A stretch of 54,820 bases of DNA, from the NCBI GenBank assembly GCA_900552585.1, contig USAB01000003.1, positions 1-54,820 of the forward strand, in the 5' to 3' direction. The position numbers and the translations under genes were made by a program. This DNA is from an uncultured Coriobacteriaceae bacterium (GTDB lineage: Bacteria; Actinomycetota; Coriobacteriia; Coriobacteriales; Eggerthellaceae). The notes below the pieces were generated by a model. The model was not told the DNA's origin and ran no database searches. It saw only the letters and a program-made list of their open reading frames with translations. Of the stretch, positions 7,583-16,131 are shown piece after piece; the stretch's first letter is position 1; each line of letters begins with the position of its first letter.

Positions 7583-10348
7583 ATGTCAAGACGCAATATC
7601 GAGCTTATCCTGTTGCTGGTGGCGACGCCAATCGTCATCCTCCCGTTTGCCATGCTCATCGTGAACAACGGCGGCACGCCCACCGCCGAGACGCTGGGAA
7701 CACCCATCGGCATCTTCGTGGCATTCGCCATATCGCACCTGGCCGTGCGCAAGTTCGCGCCGGGAGCCGATCCCGCTATCCTGCCGCTGGCGTACGCGCT
7801 GTCCGGCATCGGCATCGCCTTCGTCACGCGCTTGGCCCCCGACATGGCCATCCGCCAGCTAATCTGGCTGTATGTGGGCATCGCCTTCATGGTGTTGATC
7901 CTGGTGTTCGTACGTCGCATAGACAAGTCCGCAAAATACAAATACACGCTGATGGTCATCGGCGTCATCCTGTTGCTTTCGCCGTTGCTGCCCGGCATTG
8001 GCATGGAGCAATATGGTTCGCGCATCTGGTTGTCCATCGGTGGTTTCTCCTTCCAGCCCGGCGAGCTGGCGAAGCTGTGCATCGTGCTGTTCCTGGCCGC
8101 CTACCTGGCGCAGAACCGCGAGATGCTGTCCGTGTTCACTGTGAAGGTGGGCCCGTTCCACATCCCCGATCTGCGCACCATGCTGCCGCTGCTGCTGATG
8201 TGGGGCATCTCCATGGTCATCGTCATCTTCGAGAGGGACCTGGGTTCCGCACTGGTGGTCTTCCTGGTGTTCTTGACCATGTTGTATACGGCTACCGGCA
8301 AGAAGTCCTACCTGCTGTTCGGCATCCTGCTGGCCGCCATCGGCGGTGTGGCCGCCTATATGGCGTTCGGGCATGTCCAGGTCCGCGTGAACACGTGGCT
8401 GAACCCGTTCGCAGACGCTCAGGACACGGGCTACCAGCTGGCGCAATCGCTTTACAGCATTGCTGACGGCGGCATGTTCGGCGTGGGCATCGGCAACGGC
8501 TTGGCCGAGCAGATCCCCGTCGTGGAAAGCGACTTCATCTTCTCCGCCATCGCCGAGGAGACGGGCCTGTTGGGCGCCGGCGCCATACTGCTCATGTACG
8601 TCTGCTTCGCTGTCCGCGGCCTGCTGACCGCAGCGCGTGCGAAGAGCGACGTGAGCTCTTTCATTGCCGTGGGCCTGACGTCCACCATCGCGCTGCAGGC
8701 GTTCATCATTGTCGGCGGCGTCACGGACCTCATTCCCCTGACCGGCCTGACGCTTCCGTTCATCAGCCAAGGTGGTTCCTCGTTGCTTGCCAGCTTCATG
8801 GCTGTGGGCATGTTGCTGCGCTGTGGCGACGAGGGCACCGGCTTAGGCTCCGAGATACAGCAGAACACCACGTCCATGCAGAGCATCGGCGTGCTGGGCC
8901 GCGTGTCGCTGGGCAAGCGCATCAACGTCGTTCTGGCCGTTATCTGCATCCTGTTCGCCGTGCTGCTGGGCAATCTGACGTACGTCATGGTGGCCGAGGC
9001 CAGCGACATTCAGAATATGGCCAACAACAACCACACCATTGCAAAGCAGGAGAAGAACCAGCGCGGCACCATCAGCACCAGCGATGGCGTAGTGCTTGCG
9101 CGCAGCGCGTTGAAAGAGGGAACGGCTGTCTACAAACGCGAATACCCCGCCGGCACGTTGGCCAGCAACGTGGTGGGCTACGCCTCCACACAGTACGGCA
9201 CGTCCGGCATCGAGCAGAAATACAATTCGCAGCTGACGGGCTCTGAAAGCTACTCGTCATGGAGCGACGTGCTGGCCGGCATGAGCGGCGCGGGCGTGAA
9301 GGGCAACGACATCACGCTGACGCTGAACTCCAAAATCCAGAAGGCGGCGAACAGCGCTCTCGAGGGTCACAAGGGCGCATGCGTGGTCATCAACCCGAAG
9401 ACGGGTGCCATCCTTGCCATGGCAACGGCGCCCACGTACAACGCAAACAACATCGACAAGATCCTGGCAGGCAAGGACGCGTCCACGGATGTTTCCAACG
9501 GCGCGCTGCTTAACCGCGCAACGAACACGCTGTACGCGCCCGGTTCCACCTTCAAGATCGTAACGCTGTCCACAGCCCTGGAGAACAACATCGCCTCCGA
9601 GGACAGCACGTATTCTTCACCCGGAAGCATCACCATCGGCGGCGGCCAGATTTACAACTTTGACCACAACAACTACGGCACGTTGACGCTAACGCAGGCA
9701 ACCGCGCTCTCGTCGAACACCGTGTTCGCCCAGGTCGGCCGCCAAATCGGCGCCGACAAGCTGGTATCCAGCGCAAAGAACTTCGGCTTCAACCGCGAAC
9801 TCGACTTCGACATCCCGCTGTACACGTCGCTGATGCCCGATGCGAACCAAATGACCGAATGGGAAACCGCTTGGGCCGCTGACGGCCAGCCCGTCGGCGA
9901 GCATTCCAGCCCGGCCGGCCCGCAGGCAACCGTGCTGCAGATGGCCATGGTGGGTTGCGCCATTGCAAACAATGGCGTTATCGAGAAGCCGTACTTGGTG
10001 GACGGCATCTATAATTCCGACGGCGTGCGCAGCTACACGGCGTCTTCGGAAGCGTACCTGTCCCCCATCAGCAGCAGCACCGCAAAGCGCGTACGCAAGG
10101 TACTGGAAACCGTTATCAAGAGCGGCACCGGTACTGCAGCGGCTGTTGACGGAGTGACCGTTGCCGGCAAGACCGGCACGGCCGAGACGGGCAAGGAAAA
10201 GGACAACTCGTGGTTCGTGGGCATGGGCCCCAGCGATGACGCCGATGTGGTTATCGCAATCGTCTGCGAAGAGTCCGATGAGGGCACCGCAACCGTCGCG
10301 GCACATGACGTGCTGGAGACCGCCCTTAAAGAACAGGGAGACTTGTAA
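7583..10348 (+). CDS. SEDS (RodA/FtsW-type) glycosyltransferase fused to class B penicillin-binding protein (PbpA-like)
   Basis: A 921-aa single chain carrying both halves of a peptidoglycan synthase. Residues 1 to about 430 are a multi-span SEDS domain with family stretches GSRIWLSIGGFSFQPGELAK, ERDLGSALVVFL, DTGYQLAQSLYSI, FIFSAIAEETG and FISQGGSSLL. A last membrane helix (about 450-475) leads into a periplasmic class B PBP domain starting with a QRGTISTSDGVVLA motif. The transpeptidase motifs are present: STFK (S655), SSN (710-712) and KTG (863-865). In most bacteria these are separate neighbouring genes (rodA and pbpA in Mycobacterium). The rodA, pbpA and pknA positions of the mycobacterial cluster are here occupied by this one gene. 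ATG follows AGGGG at 9 bases; GTG three bases upstream is equally possible. Confidence 0.92.
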   Translation: MSRRNIELILLLVATPIVILPFAMLIVNNGGTPTAETLGTPIGIFVAFAISHLAVRKFAPGADPAILPLAYALSGIGIAFVTRLAPDMAIRQLIWLYVGIAFMVLILVFVRRIDKSAKYKYTLMVIGVILLLSPLLPGIGMEQYGSRIWLSIGGFSFQPGELAKLCIVLFLAAYLAQNREMLSVFTVKVGPFHIPDLRTMLPLLLMWGISMVIVIFERDLGSALVVFLVFLTMLYTATGKKSYLLFGILLAAIGGVAAYMAFGHVQVRVNTWLNPFADAQDTGYQLAQSLYSIADGGMFGVGIGNGLAEQIPVVESDFIFSAIAEETGLLGAGAILLMYVCFAVRGLLTAARAKSDVSSFIAVGLTSTIALQAFIIVGGVTDLIPLTGLTLPFISQGGSSLLASFMAVGMLLRCGDEGTGLGSEIQQNTTSMQSIGVLGRVSLGKRINVVLAVICILFAVLLGNLTYVMVAEASDIQNMANNNHTIAKQEKNQRGTISTSDGVVLARSALKEGTAVYKREYPAGTLASNVVGYASTQYGTSGIEQKYNSQLTGSESYSSWSDVLAGMSGAGVKGNDITLTLNSKIQKAANSALEGHKGACVVINPKTGAILAMATAPTYNANNIDKILAGKDASTDVSNGALLNRATNTLYAPGSTFKIVTLSTALENNIASEDSTYSSPGSITIGGGQIYNFDHNNYGTLTLTQATALSSNTVFAQVGRQIGADKLVSSAKNFGFNRELDFDIPLYTSLMPDANQMTEWETAWAADGQPVGEHSSPAGPQATVLQMAMVGCAIANNGVIEKPYLVDGIYNSDGVRSYTASSEAYLSPISSSTAKRVRKVLETVIKSGTGTAAAVDGVTVAGKTGTAETGKEKDNSWFVGMGPSDDADVVIAIVCEESDEGTATVAAHDVLETALKEQGDL

Positions 10349-10357
10349 GAAACATTT

Positions 10358-10435
10358 CGGTTGAGTGCCTATTCAACCGTCTGGTGAAGTGCGAAATGGA
10401 GTAAGCTAAAGCAGTCGATTCAGGTTCGCTTTAGC
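10358..10435 (+). promoter_or_regulatory. two inverted repeats in the pknB leader
   Basis: The 110-base gap before pknB holds two perfect hairpin-forming repeats: CGGTTGA/TCAACCG with an 8-base loop (10358-10379), and GCTAAAGC/GCTTTAGC with a 15-base loop (10405-10435). The second ends 9 bases before the AAAAGGAG ribosome-binding site. Neither has a T-run. They may be operators or an RNA leader that sets kinase expression relative to the upstream cluster. Confidence 0.4.
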
Positions 10436-10458
10436 ATGTATCCAAAAGGAGTTTAAAC

Positions 10459-12414
10459 GTGGCCGGAAACATGGTTGGCAGAACCTTCAACGGACGTTAC
10501 CGCATCACTGAGCGCATTGGCATCGGTGGCATGGCAGAGGTCTACCGTGCCCAAGACAACGTGCTCGGGCGAGTGGTGGCCGTGAAGGTCATGCTCCCTC
10601 AATACGCGGAAGATCCCGATTTCACCCGTCGTTTCCGACAGGAGGCCTCTGCTGCTGCCAACCTGCAGAGTCCCTATATCGTCAATGTTTACGACTGGGG
10701 TCAGGACGAAGGCACGTATTACATCGTCATGGAGTACGTGCGCGGATCCGACCTTAAAACTGCTATCCAGGAACGCGGAGCTATCAGCGAACGCAAGGTG
10801 GCGCAAATCGGCTCCCAGGTATGCCAAGCGCTGAGCGTAGCCCATCATCTGGACATCATCCACCGCGACATCAAGCCGCAGAACATCATGATTCAGCCCG
10901 ATGGCAACATCAAGGTCATGGACTTCGGCATTGCACGCGCGAAGAACTCCATGAAGGCGCAGACCTCGTCTGTGCTGGGAACGGCGCATTACATCTCGCC
11001 GGAACAGGCGCAGGGCAAGGAACTCACTGCTGCAAGCGACATATATTCGCTGGGCATTGTCATGTACGAAGCAGTGACCGGCCATCTGCCGTTCGACGGC
11101 CCCGATGCCGTCAGCGTTGCCATGAAGCAGGTCAAGGAGACGCCGAAACCGCCCAGCCATTGGGTGCCCGATATCGACCCGAATCTGGAAAGCATCATCA
11201 TGAAAGCCATGGAGAAGGACCCCAACCGTCGTTTCTCCACCGCTCTGGAAATGCGCCAGGTGCTTACCGACTACCTGGCGGGCCGCCTGGGCAACCGCTT
11301 CTCCGAAGCGCGGACGCAGCAGATGAACACGGCCGCCGCTCCCGCTGGCGCCTACGTGCCTGCCGGTGCCGGTACCACCAAGGTCATGAATGCCATCAAG
11401 GATGACAACCAGCCGGCTTCGCATAAGGCGGACTTCCGCGCCAACAGCGGCAAGAAGCAGAAGATGAGCGGCAAGAAGAAGGCGCTTATCGCTATCCTGC
11501 TGCTCCTTATTGCCGCCGCCATCGGCTATGCCGCCTGGGCCATGATGAATACGCACACCGTGCCGGATGTCACCGGCCAGGAGCTGAATGCCGCCGAGCA
11601 GACGCTGTCGAGCAACGGCTATTCCATTGGCACCGTCACAGAGGTGTACAGTACCACCGTCGAAAAGGGCAAGGTTGTCAGCACGGACCCGCAGGCAGGC
11701 ACGCAGGCTGATCAGGGTACGCGTGTGAACATCAACGTGTCGAAGGGCACGGAGCAGGTGAACGTGCCTGACGTGACTGGCAAGTCGGAGGCGAAGGCCG
11801 TTGCCGTTCTGACCGCGGCGGGACTGACCGCAACAGCGGGTGATTCGCAGAATTCCGATACGGTTGCCAAGGGCAAGATCATCAGCACCAACCCGTCGGC
11901 AAATACGCTGGTAGATAAGGGCAGCGAAGTCACGTACGTTGTTTCGCTTGGTCCTTCGCAGGTCTCCGTGCCGGATGTCACCGGCCAGAGCCAGAGCTCG
12001 GCTACCAGTACGCTGAGCAACGCCGGCTTCGAGGTGTACGTCACGAATGATTCCAGCGACACGGTGAGCAAGGGCGACGTTATCTCGCAGAATCCGTCGG
12101 GCGGTTCTCAGGCCGACAAGGGCTCTACGGTTACCATCGTGGTCAGCACGGGCCCGGATGAAGTGGATGTTCCGAACGTCACCGGCATGTCCGTGAAGTC
12201 CGCCGCCAGCACTCTGCGCGCTGCAGGGTTCAAGGTAAGCGCAAACAGCACGAGCGGCACGGTAACCGGCTACTCCCCCACGTCCGCGTCGAAGGGCGAC
12301 ACCATCTACCTGACGGTGGAGGAATCCAGCAGCAGCTCTTCGTCCGATTCCAACAGCTCGAGTTCTTCGTCAAGCTCCAGCAGCTCGTCCAAGAGCAGCA
12401 AATCGAGCAAATAA
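10459..12414 (+). CDS. pknB: PknB: PASTA-domain Ser/Thr protein kinase
   Basis: A 651-aa membrane kinase. The kinase domain (residues about 14-275) has the Gly-rich loop IGIGGMAEVY, the ATP lysine in VAVKV, HRDIKPQN (catalytic D137), DFG (155-157) and an activation segment containing GTAHYISPEQ. A linker and one transmembrane helix (about 342-364) precede an extracytoplasmic region of four PASTA repeats, each opening with VPDVTG or VPNVTG; the fourth is short. A Ser/Lys tail ends the protein. PASTA domains of this family sense muropeptides or lipid II. The GTG start is supported by AAAAGGAG 8 bases upstream. It is the last gene of the FHA-phosphatase-SEDS cluster and is separated from it by a structured 110-base leader. 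Confidence 0.95.
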   Translation: MAGNMVGRTFNGRYRITERIGIGGMAEVYRAQDNVLGRVVAVKVMLPQYAEDPDFTRRFRQEASAAANLQSPYIVNVYDWGQDEGTYYIVMEYVRGSDLKTAIQERGAISERKVAQIGSQVCQALSVAHHLDIIHRDIKPQNIMIQPDGNIKVMDFGIARAKNSMKAQTSSVLGTAHYISPEQAQGKELTAASDIYSLGIVMYEAVTGHLPFDGPDAVSVAMKQVKETPKPPSHWVPDIDPNLESIIMKAMEKDPNRRFSTALEMRQVLTDYLAGRLGNRFSEARTQQMNTAAAPAGAYVPAGAGTTKVMNAIKDDNQPASHKADFRANSGKKQKMSGKKKALIAILLLLIAAAIGYAAWAMMNTHTVPDVTGQELNAAEQTLSSNGYSIGTVTEVYSTTVEKGKVVSTDPQAGTQADQGTRVNINVSKGTEQVNVPDVTGKSEAKAVAVLTAAGLTATAGDSQNSDTVAKGKIISTNPSANTLVDKGSEVTYVVSLGPSQVSVPDVTGQSQSSATSTLSNAGFEVYVTNDSSDTVSKGDVISQNPSGGSQADKGSTVTIVVSTGPDEVDVPNVTGMSVKSAASTLRAAGFKVSANSTSGTVTGYSPTSASKGDTIYLTVEESSSSSSSDSNSSSSSSSSSSSSKSSKSSK

Positions 12415-12418
12415 TCGT

Positions 12419-12448
12419 ACCGAGAGGCTGCTACAATAGCCTCTCGGT
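12419..12448 (+). terminator. stem-loop after pknB
   Basis: A perfect 11-bp stem ACCGAGAGGCT/AGCCTCTCGGT with an 8-base loop, without a T-run. It probably ends or stabilises the pknB transcript. The loop contains TACAAT, which could also be a -10 for the tRNA-Arg gene 20 bases on. Confidence 0.6.
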
Positions 12449-12457
12449 ATTAACTTC

Positions 12458-12533
12458 GCCTCCGTAGCTCAGGGGATAGAGCACCGCTCTCCTAAAGCGG
12501 GTGTCGACGGTTCGAATCCGCCCGGGGGCACCA
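12458..12533 (+). tRNA. tRNA-Arg (anticodon CCT)
   Basis: A 76-nt tRNA. The acceptor stem GCCTCCG/CGGGGGC has one T-G pair. The anticodon stem CCGCT/AGCGG encloses the loop CTCCTAA, giving anticodon CCT that reads AGG. The TTCGAAT T-loop is present and CCA is encoded. Confidence 0.97.
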
Positions 12534-12542
12534 TGAAAAACC

Positions 12543-12577
12543 GCAGGCCAGAGGGCATGTCCTTCTGGCCTGCTTTT
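12543..12577. terminator. bidirectional terminator between tRNA-Arg and the ABC operon
   Basis: A 13-bp stem starting GCAGGCCAGA with a CATGT loop, followed by TTTT on the plus strand. AAAAA lies before it, which reads as T5 on the minus strand. It serves both the tRNA and the convergent ABC permease gene. Confidence 0.88.
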
Positions 12578-12584
12578 GGTTGAG

Positions 12585-13814
12585 CTACTCAGCTGCGCGA
12601 GCCGCCTGCACCGCCCTTGTCGAACGCAGCATACGCGCCCGAGACAAAGCCACTCCCACCAGCGCCGTCACCACAGCAAACAGCATCAGCATGCCCAAAT
12701 CCGTCGTTACCCGACCCGCCAGGACACTCCAATCGCTTGTCGTAAACGCGTTTGTCAGAACATCATTGCACCAGTATCCCGGCGTGAGCCGCGCCAAGCC
12801 CTGCACATTCGAGTCCATAAGCTCGAGCGGCACCCAAGCCCCGCTCATAAATGCCGAAAGCAATCCCAGAATATTGCCCACTGCATTCAACATCTCTTCA
12901 GAGGCATTGAGCTGCGACAGCGCAAAGGCCATCGCCAACGGCACCAAGCAATACAGGAATACCGACAGCAGGCAGAGCACCGGTTGCCACCATGCCGTTC
13001 CTCCAAGCGCACCAGCCCCAAAGCCCAGCGCCAGTGCAGAAACCCAGACCCAGGCAATCGCCATAAGCACGAAACCGGCTCCAACGACCGCGCGGTTGAC
13101 CTGCCCAGGCGATTGCGGAGACGCCCCGATGCGCTTCCGCATCTCAGGCGTCCTGAAGCTGCTCATCATTAGTCCGACGCACACCACAATGGCCACGAAC
13201 AGCGAGTACATGTTGAATCCCAAGTAGCCGGTGAACGTGTCGGTGCCCGCTTGTGCCACCTGCACATCGGTAACCTGGGTGTCAGCCTGCTTCTGGCTGG
13301 CCTCTTCGGCACGAGAGACAACCTCATGCTCGCTTGCTGCCGAGTCAAGCGCCGCAGCCCGCCCCACCAGTGAAAGCCAACCGGTAGTCTCACTCCTTGC
13401 AAGCGCTCCGGATTGCATATCGGTACCGTAGGCCACCTGAACTTCGGGCGTGTCCGATCCCGCATGGGCAGCCTGCATTAGGTCCTTGCCAAATCCCTGC
13501 GGTATCACCACCACGCAATCAGCATGCGATTGAGCCAGCGCATCTTGGATGGCATAGGTGTCGTCAGCCACTTCGACCAGCATCGCCGTCTGATTCAGAT
13601 GCTCCGTCAGACCCTGAGAAATCGCCGATCCGTCGCGATCGACAACCGCTACGCTCGCAAGGTAATCGCTGTGGCCAGCGGTATCCCCGTCGGTGGTCGC
13701 GCTCATGGCGGAGAACACCATTGGCAGACCGCACAGGCTCAAGGCCACCAGATAGATCCCGAAGTACACGCGATGCCGCGCCGCCAATTTCAAAGCCGCT
13801 TTAAAGATGTTCAT
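12585..13814 (-). CDS. ABC-2 type exporter permease subunit (second)
   Basis: A 409-aa permease with one N-terminal membrane helix (residues about 18-38), a large extracytoplasmic domain (about 40-210) and five or six C-terminal helices, the ABC-2 / YhgE-Pip-like layout. A GAWVPLELMDSNVQGLARLTPGYW stretch before the last helix is typical of ABC-2 permeases. Its start lies inside the end of the preceding permease gene (14-base overlap), so translation is coupled. With its partner and the ATPase it forms a predicted exporter; the cargo (drug, peptide or lipid) cannot be read from sequence. Confidence 0.82.
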   Translation of the reverse strand: MNIFKAALKLAARHRVYFGIYLVALSLCGLPMVFSAMSATTDGDTAGHSDYLASVAVVDRDGSAISQGLTEHLNQTAMLVEVADDTYAIQDALAQSHADCVVVIPQGFGKDLMQAAHAGSDTPEVQVAYGTDMQSGALARSETTGWLSLVGRAAALDSAASEHEVVSRAEEASQKQADTQVTDVQVAQAGTDTFTGYLGFNMYSLFVAIVVCVGLMMSSFRTPEMRKRIGASPQSPGQVNRAVVGAGFVLMAIAWVWVSALALGFGAGALGGTAWWQPVLCLLSVFLYCLVPLAMAFALSQLNASEEMLNAVGNILGLLSAFMSGAWVPLELMDSNVQGLARLTPGYWCNDVLTNAFTTSDWSVLAGRVTTDLGMLMLFAVVTALVGVALSRARMLRSTRAVQAARAAE

Positions 13815-14991
13815 GGCGCTGCCTCCTCAGGAACACGGCGGACACTGCGAAAAACACCACCGCCATTGCCGCGCATACCAGCAGGCGCAGACCAAACGGA
13901 TTCAAACTGTCGTAGTAATACAAGCTATAGAAAAGGTCGGCAATAAGACGCGCTGGGTTGAGCCATGCTTCAGGTGGCCACGCCTGAGCTAGGGCGTCGG
14001 AAAGTTCCATCGATCCGGTTCCTACCAGTCCGGCAATAACGCATAGCCCCATTACCAGGGCAAGGAGCGCGCCCGACCTCACATCGGACCCGCCCTTGAG
14101 AGGCAGCGATCCCACCAGTGCACCCAGTGCGGTGGAAGCCAATGTTGCCACCGCCAGCCCCAGCAAGCAGAATCCTTCCCTGCCGGCAAAGTCGATGCCC
14201 ACCACCAGGCATAGGTAACCGAACGAAAGATAGCTGCAAAGCATGGACACCACCCAGCTGCCTAAGATGACTCCCAATAACTGACGGGTGCGACTGGTGC
14301 CTGCCACCATCCGTCGAGCACCCAGCACGGAAACGGACGGCTGAAGCCAACAGAGGGAAATCAGCGCATTTTGCGTGCCGGCCATGAGCGCCACCATTGC
14401 CAGCAACACATAGTAGTAGCGTACGGTCTCGTCGGGAAGGGATCGTGTAGCCGAGAACTGTTTCGCCTCCACGCTTATCCCAAGCGCTGCGCTGATAGCC
14501 CCCGGATTAGCTGCCATACGAGGATTCTCCTTAATGGAAGACTCGATAAGCTGGTAGTTTTGCAGATAGCTATCGGCCACACGCTGCAGGATGGTTCCCC
14601 GCAGCGAGCTCATGCTCAAAGAACCCGCAACGTTGTCGGGCGGCAATGTCACTACCGGCATGAACTTCGAGTCGATTTCATACATGCCTGCCACACTACC
14701 GTTCTTGATAAGGGCACTACCCGCTTCCCGGTCATTAACGTAGGTCACCTGAAACAGGCGGTCATCGCCCTCCTCATTAAGACCCTTGACCACCTGGGAG
14801 AATTCCGAATCGTTCCAGTCCTGGTTTTGCACCACGGCCACCGGCACAGGATCGAGCGTGCCATCATTCGCAAGGCCCGAGAACATGACCATGAAAAGGG
14901 TGGGCAGAGCTAATGGGAATACCACGCACCAGATGAGTACGGAAGGGGTCCTGAACAGGGCTTTTATTGTGGCAATAAGCGTCGTCCACAT
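13801..14991 (-). CDS. ABC-2 type exporter permease subunit (first)
   Basis: A 396-aa permease paralogous in layout to the next gene: N-terminal helix (about 18-40), extracytoplasmic domain (about 40-175), then about five helices ending at an RRQRHEHL tail. It starts 12 bases after the ATPase stop, and its end overlaps the second permease start. Two different permeases plus one ATPase is the arrangement of many antimicrobial-resistance and linearmycin-type exporters, often controlled by an adjacent NarL-type two-component system, as here. Confidence 0.82.
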   Translation of the reverse strand: MWTTLIATIKALFRTPSVLIWCVVFPLALPTLFMVMFSGLANDGTLDPVPVAVVQNQDWNDSEFSQVVKGLNEEGDDRLFQVTYVNDREAGSALIKNGSVAGMYEIDSKFMPVVTLPPDNVAGSLSMSSLRGTILQRVADSYLQNYQLIESSIKENPRMAANPGAISAALGISVEAKQFSATRSLPDETVRYYYVLLAMVALMAGTQNALISLCWLQPSVSVLGARRMVAGTSRTRQLLGVILGSWVVSMLCSYLSFGYLCLVVGIDFAGREGFCLLGLAVATLASTALGALVGSLPLKGGSDVRSGALLALVMGLCVIAGLVGTGSMELSDALAQAWPPEAWLNPARLIADLFYSLYYYDSLNPFGLRLLVCAAMAVVFFAVSAVFLRRQRHEHL

Positions 14992-15003
14992 GCACGATCC
15001 CCC

Positions 15004-15942
15004 CTAGTCCCGCAACTCGCGGCCGGTAATCTCCAAGAACACATCGTTCAGAGTGGGTGGTTCGCACACAATCCGTCCGCATGCCACGCCGCAGTCGGAA
15101 AGCACCGACAACACCTGCACCAGATTGCTGCCGCCGTTTTCGCACTCGCAGACCAGCTCTCCGTCCTCCATCGACGCGCTCACCACGCGCGGCAGCTTGC
15201 GGATGCGGTCCAGCACCTCCGGCGCCAGTTCCCCCACCTCAGCCTTGATCTTCTCTCCCGTGGAAATGGAGCGCTGAAGTTCCTCCACTGTGCCATGCAC
15301 AAGCGATCGGCCATGGTCCATGATCATGACCCGGTTGCAGAGCTGCTCGACCTCTTCCATGTAATGGCTTGTATACACCACTGTCGTGCCCTGCTCGTTC
15401 AGGCGCCGAATGCCCTCCAAGATGGAGGCACGGCTCTGCGGGTCGACAGCCACCGTAGGTTCGTCGAAGAAGATCAGTTCCGGCTGATGGGCAATGCCGC
15501 AGGCAATATTCAGGCGCCGCAGCAAGCCGCCGGAAAGCTTCTTGGGGCGAAACTTCACGTAGTCCTCCAGACTCACAAAGGAAATGGCCTGGCCAACCAA
15601 CTGGCGGCGGCGATCTTTCTCGGGAACGTACAACGAACAGAAATAGTCGATGTTTTCGCGCACCGTCAGTTCCTCGAAGATGGCCACCTGCTGCGGCACC
15701 ACGCCAATGCGTCGCTTCAAGTCGTAGCGCGCGGCGCTCATGGGTTCTCCGAAGAGCCGGATGTCGCCCTTGTCATACGTAAGCAGCTGCAAGATGCAGT
15801 TGATGGCCGTCGTTTTACCCGAGCCGTTAGGGCCCAACAGGCCGAAAATCTCGCCATCTCCGATAAACAGGTTGAAGTGATCAAGCGCCAACAGATCTCC
15901 GTAGCGCTTTACCAGGTTATTTACCGCAACGACTTCGGGCAT
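15004..15942 (-). CDS. ABC exporter ATP-binding protein
   Basis: A 312-aa ATPase of the CcmA/DrrA type. It has Walker A GPNGSGKTT, Q-loop VPQQVA, signature LSGGLLRRLNIA (a variant of LSGGQ), Walker B ELIFFDEPT and the switch histidine in YTSHYMEE. The region after residue 215 is the accessory domain of drug-exporter ATPases. It is first gene of a three-gene minus-strand operon and is preceded by AGGAG. Divergent from it is a histidine kinase/regulator pair likely to control it. Confidence 0.92.
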   Translation of the reverse strand: MPEVVAVNNLVKRYGDLLALDHFNLFIGDGEIFGLLGPNGSGKTTAINCILQLLTYDKGDIRLFGEPMSAARYDLKRRIGVVPQQVAIFEELTVRENIDYFCSLYVPEKDRRRQLVGQAISFVSLEDYVKFRPKKLSGGLLRRLNIACGIAHQPELIFFDEPTVAVDPQSRASILEGIRRLNEQGTTVVYTSHYMEEVEQLCNRVMIMDHGRSLVHGTVEELQRSISTGEKIKAEVGELAPEVLDRIRKLPRVVSASMEDGELVCECENGGSNLVQVLSVLSDCGVACGRIVCEPPTLNDVFLEITGRELRD

Positions 15943-16051
15943 GGGAGGCTCCTTTGCTGCTTACTCACATCTCGCGCACATCCACATTCCCAACGTAGCC
16001 CATGGCCGGAATCCTGAGAAGTGACCAGCGTCATCGCTTGCCATGGCCAGG

Positions 16052-16121
16052 GGTGATATTTGTCATAAGTTCACCACGATGCCACCCTTTCGTAAAAGTC
16101 GCCACGATATCTGGGTACAAT
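16052..16121 (+). promoter_or_regulatory. control region between ABC operon and two-component genes
   Basis: The 189-base divergent gap holds an inverted repeat GGTGA (16052) / TCACC (16071), and a direct repeat TCACCACGAT (16071) / TCGCCACGAT (16099) 28 bases apart. A -10 TACAAT (16116-16121) ends 10 bases before the kinase ATG. The repeats are candidate sites for the neighbouring NarL-type regulator. No clear Shine-Dalgarno sequence precedes the kinase gene, so its mRNA may have almost no leader. Confidence 0.45.
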
Positions 16122-16131
16122 AAGACGCAAT

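Noticed and set aside
10453..11556. 367-codon minus-strand frame opposite pknB
   Set aside because: The kinase motifs on the plus strand account for the sequence; the minus frame is a composition artefact.
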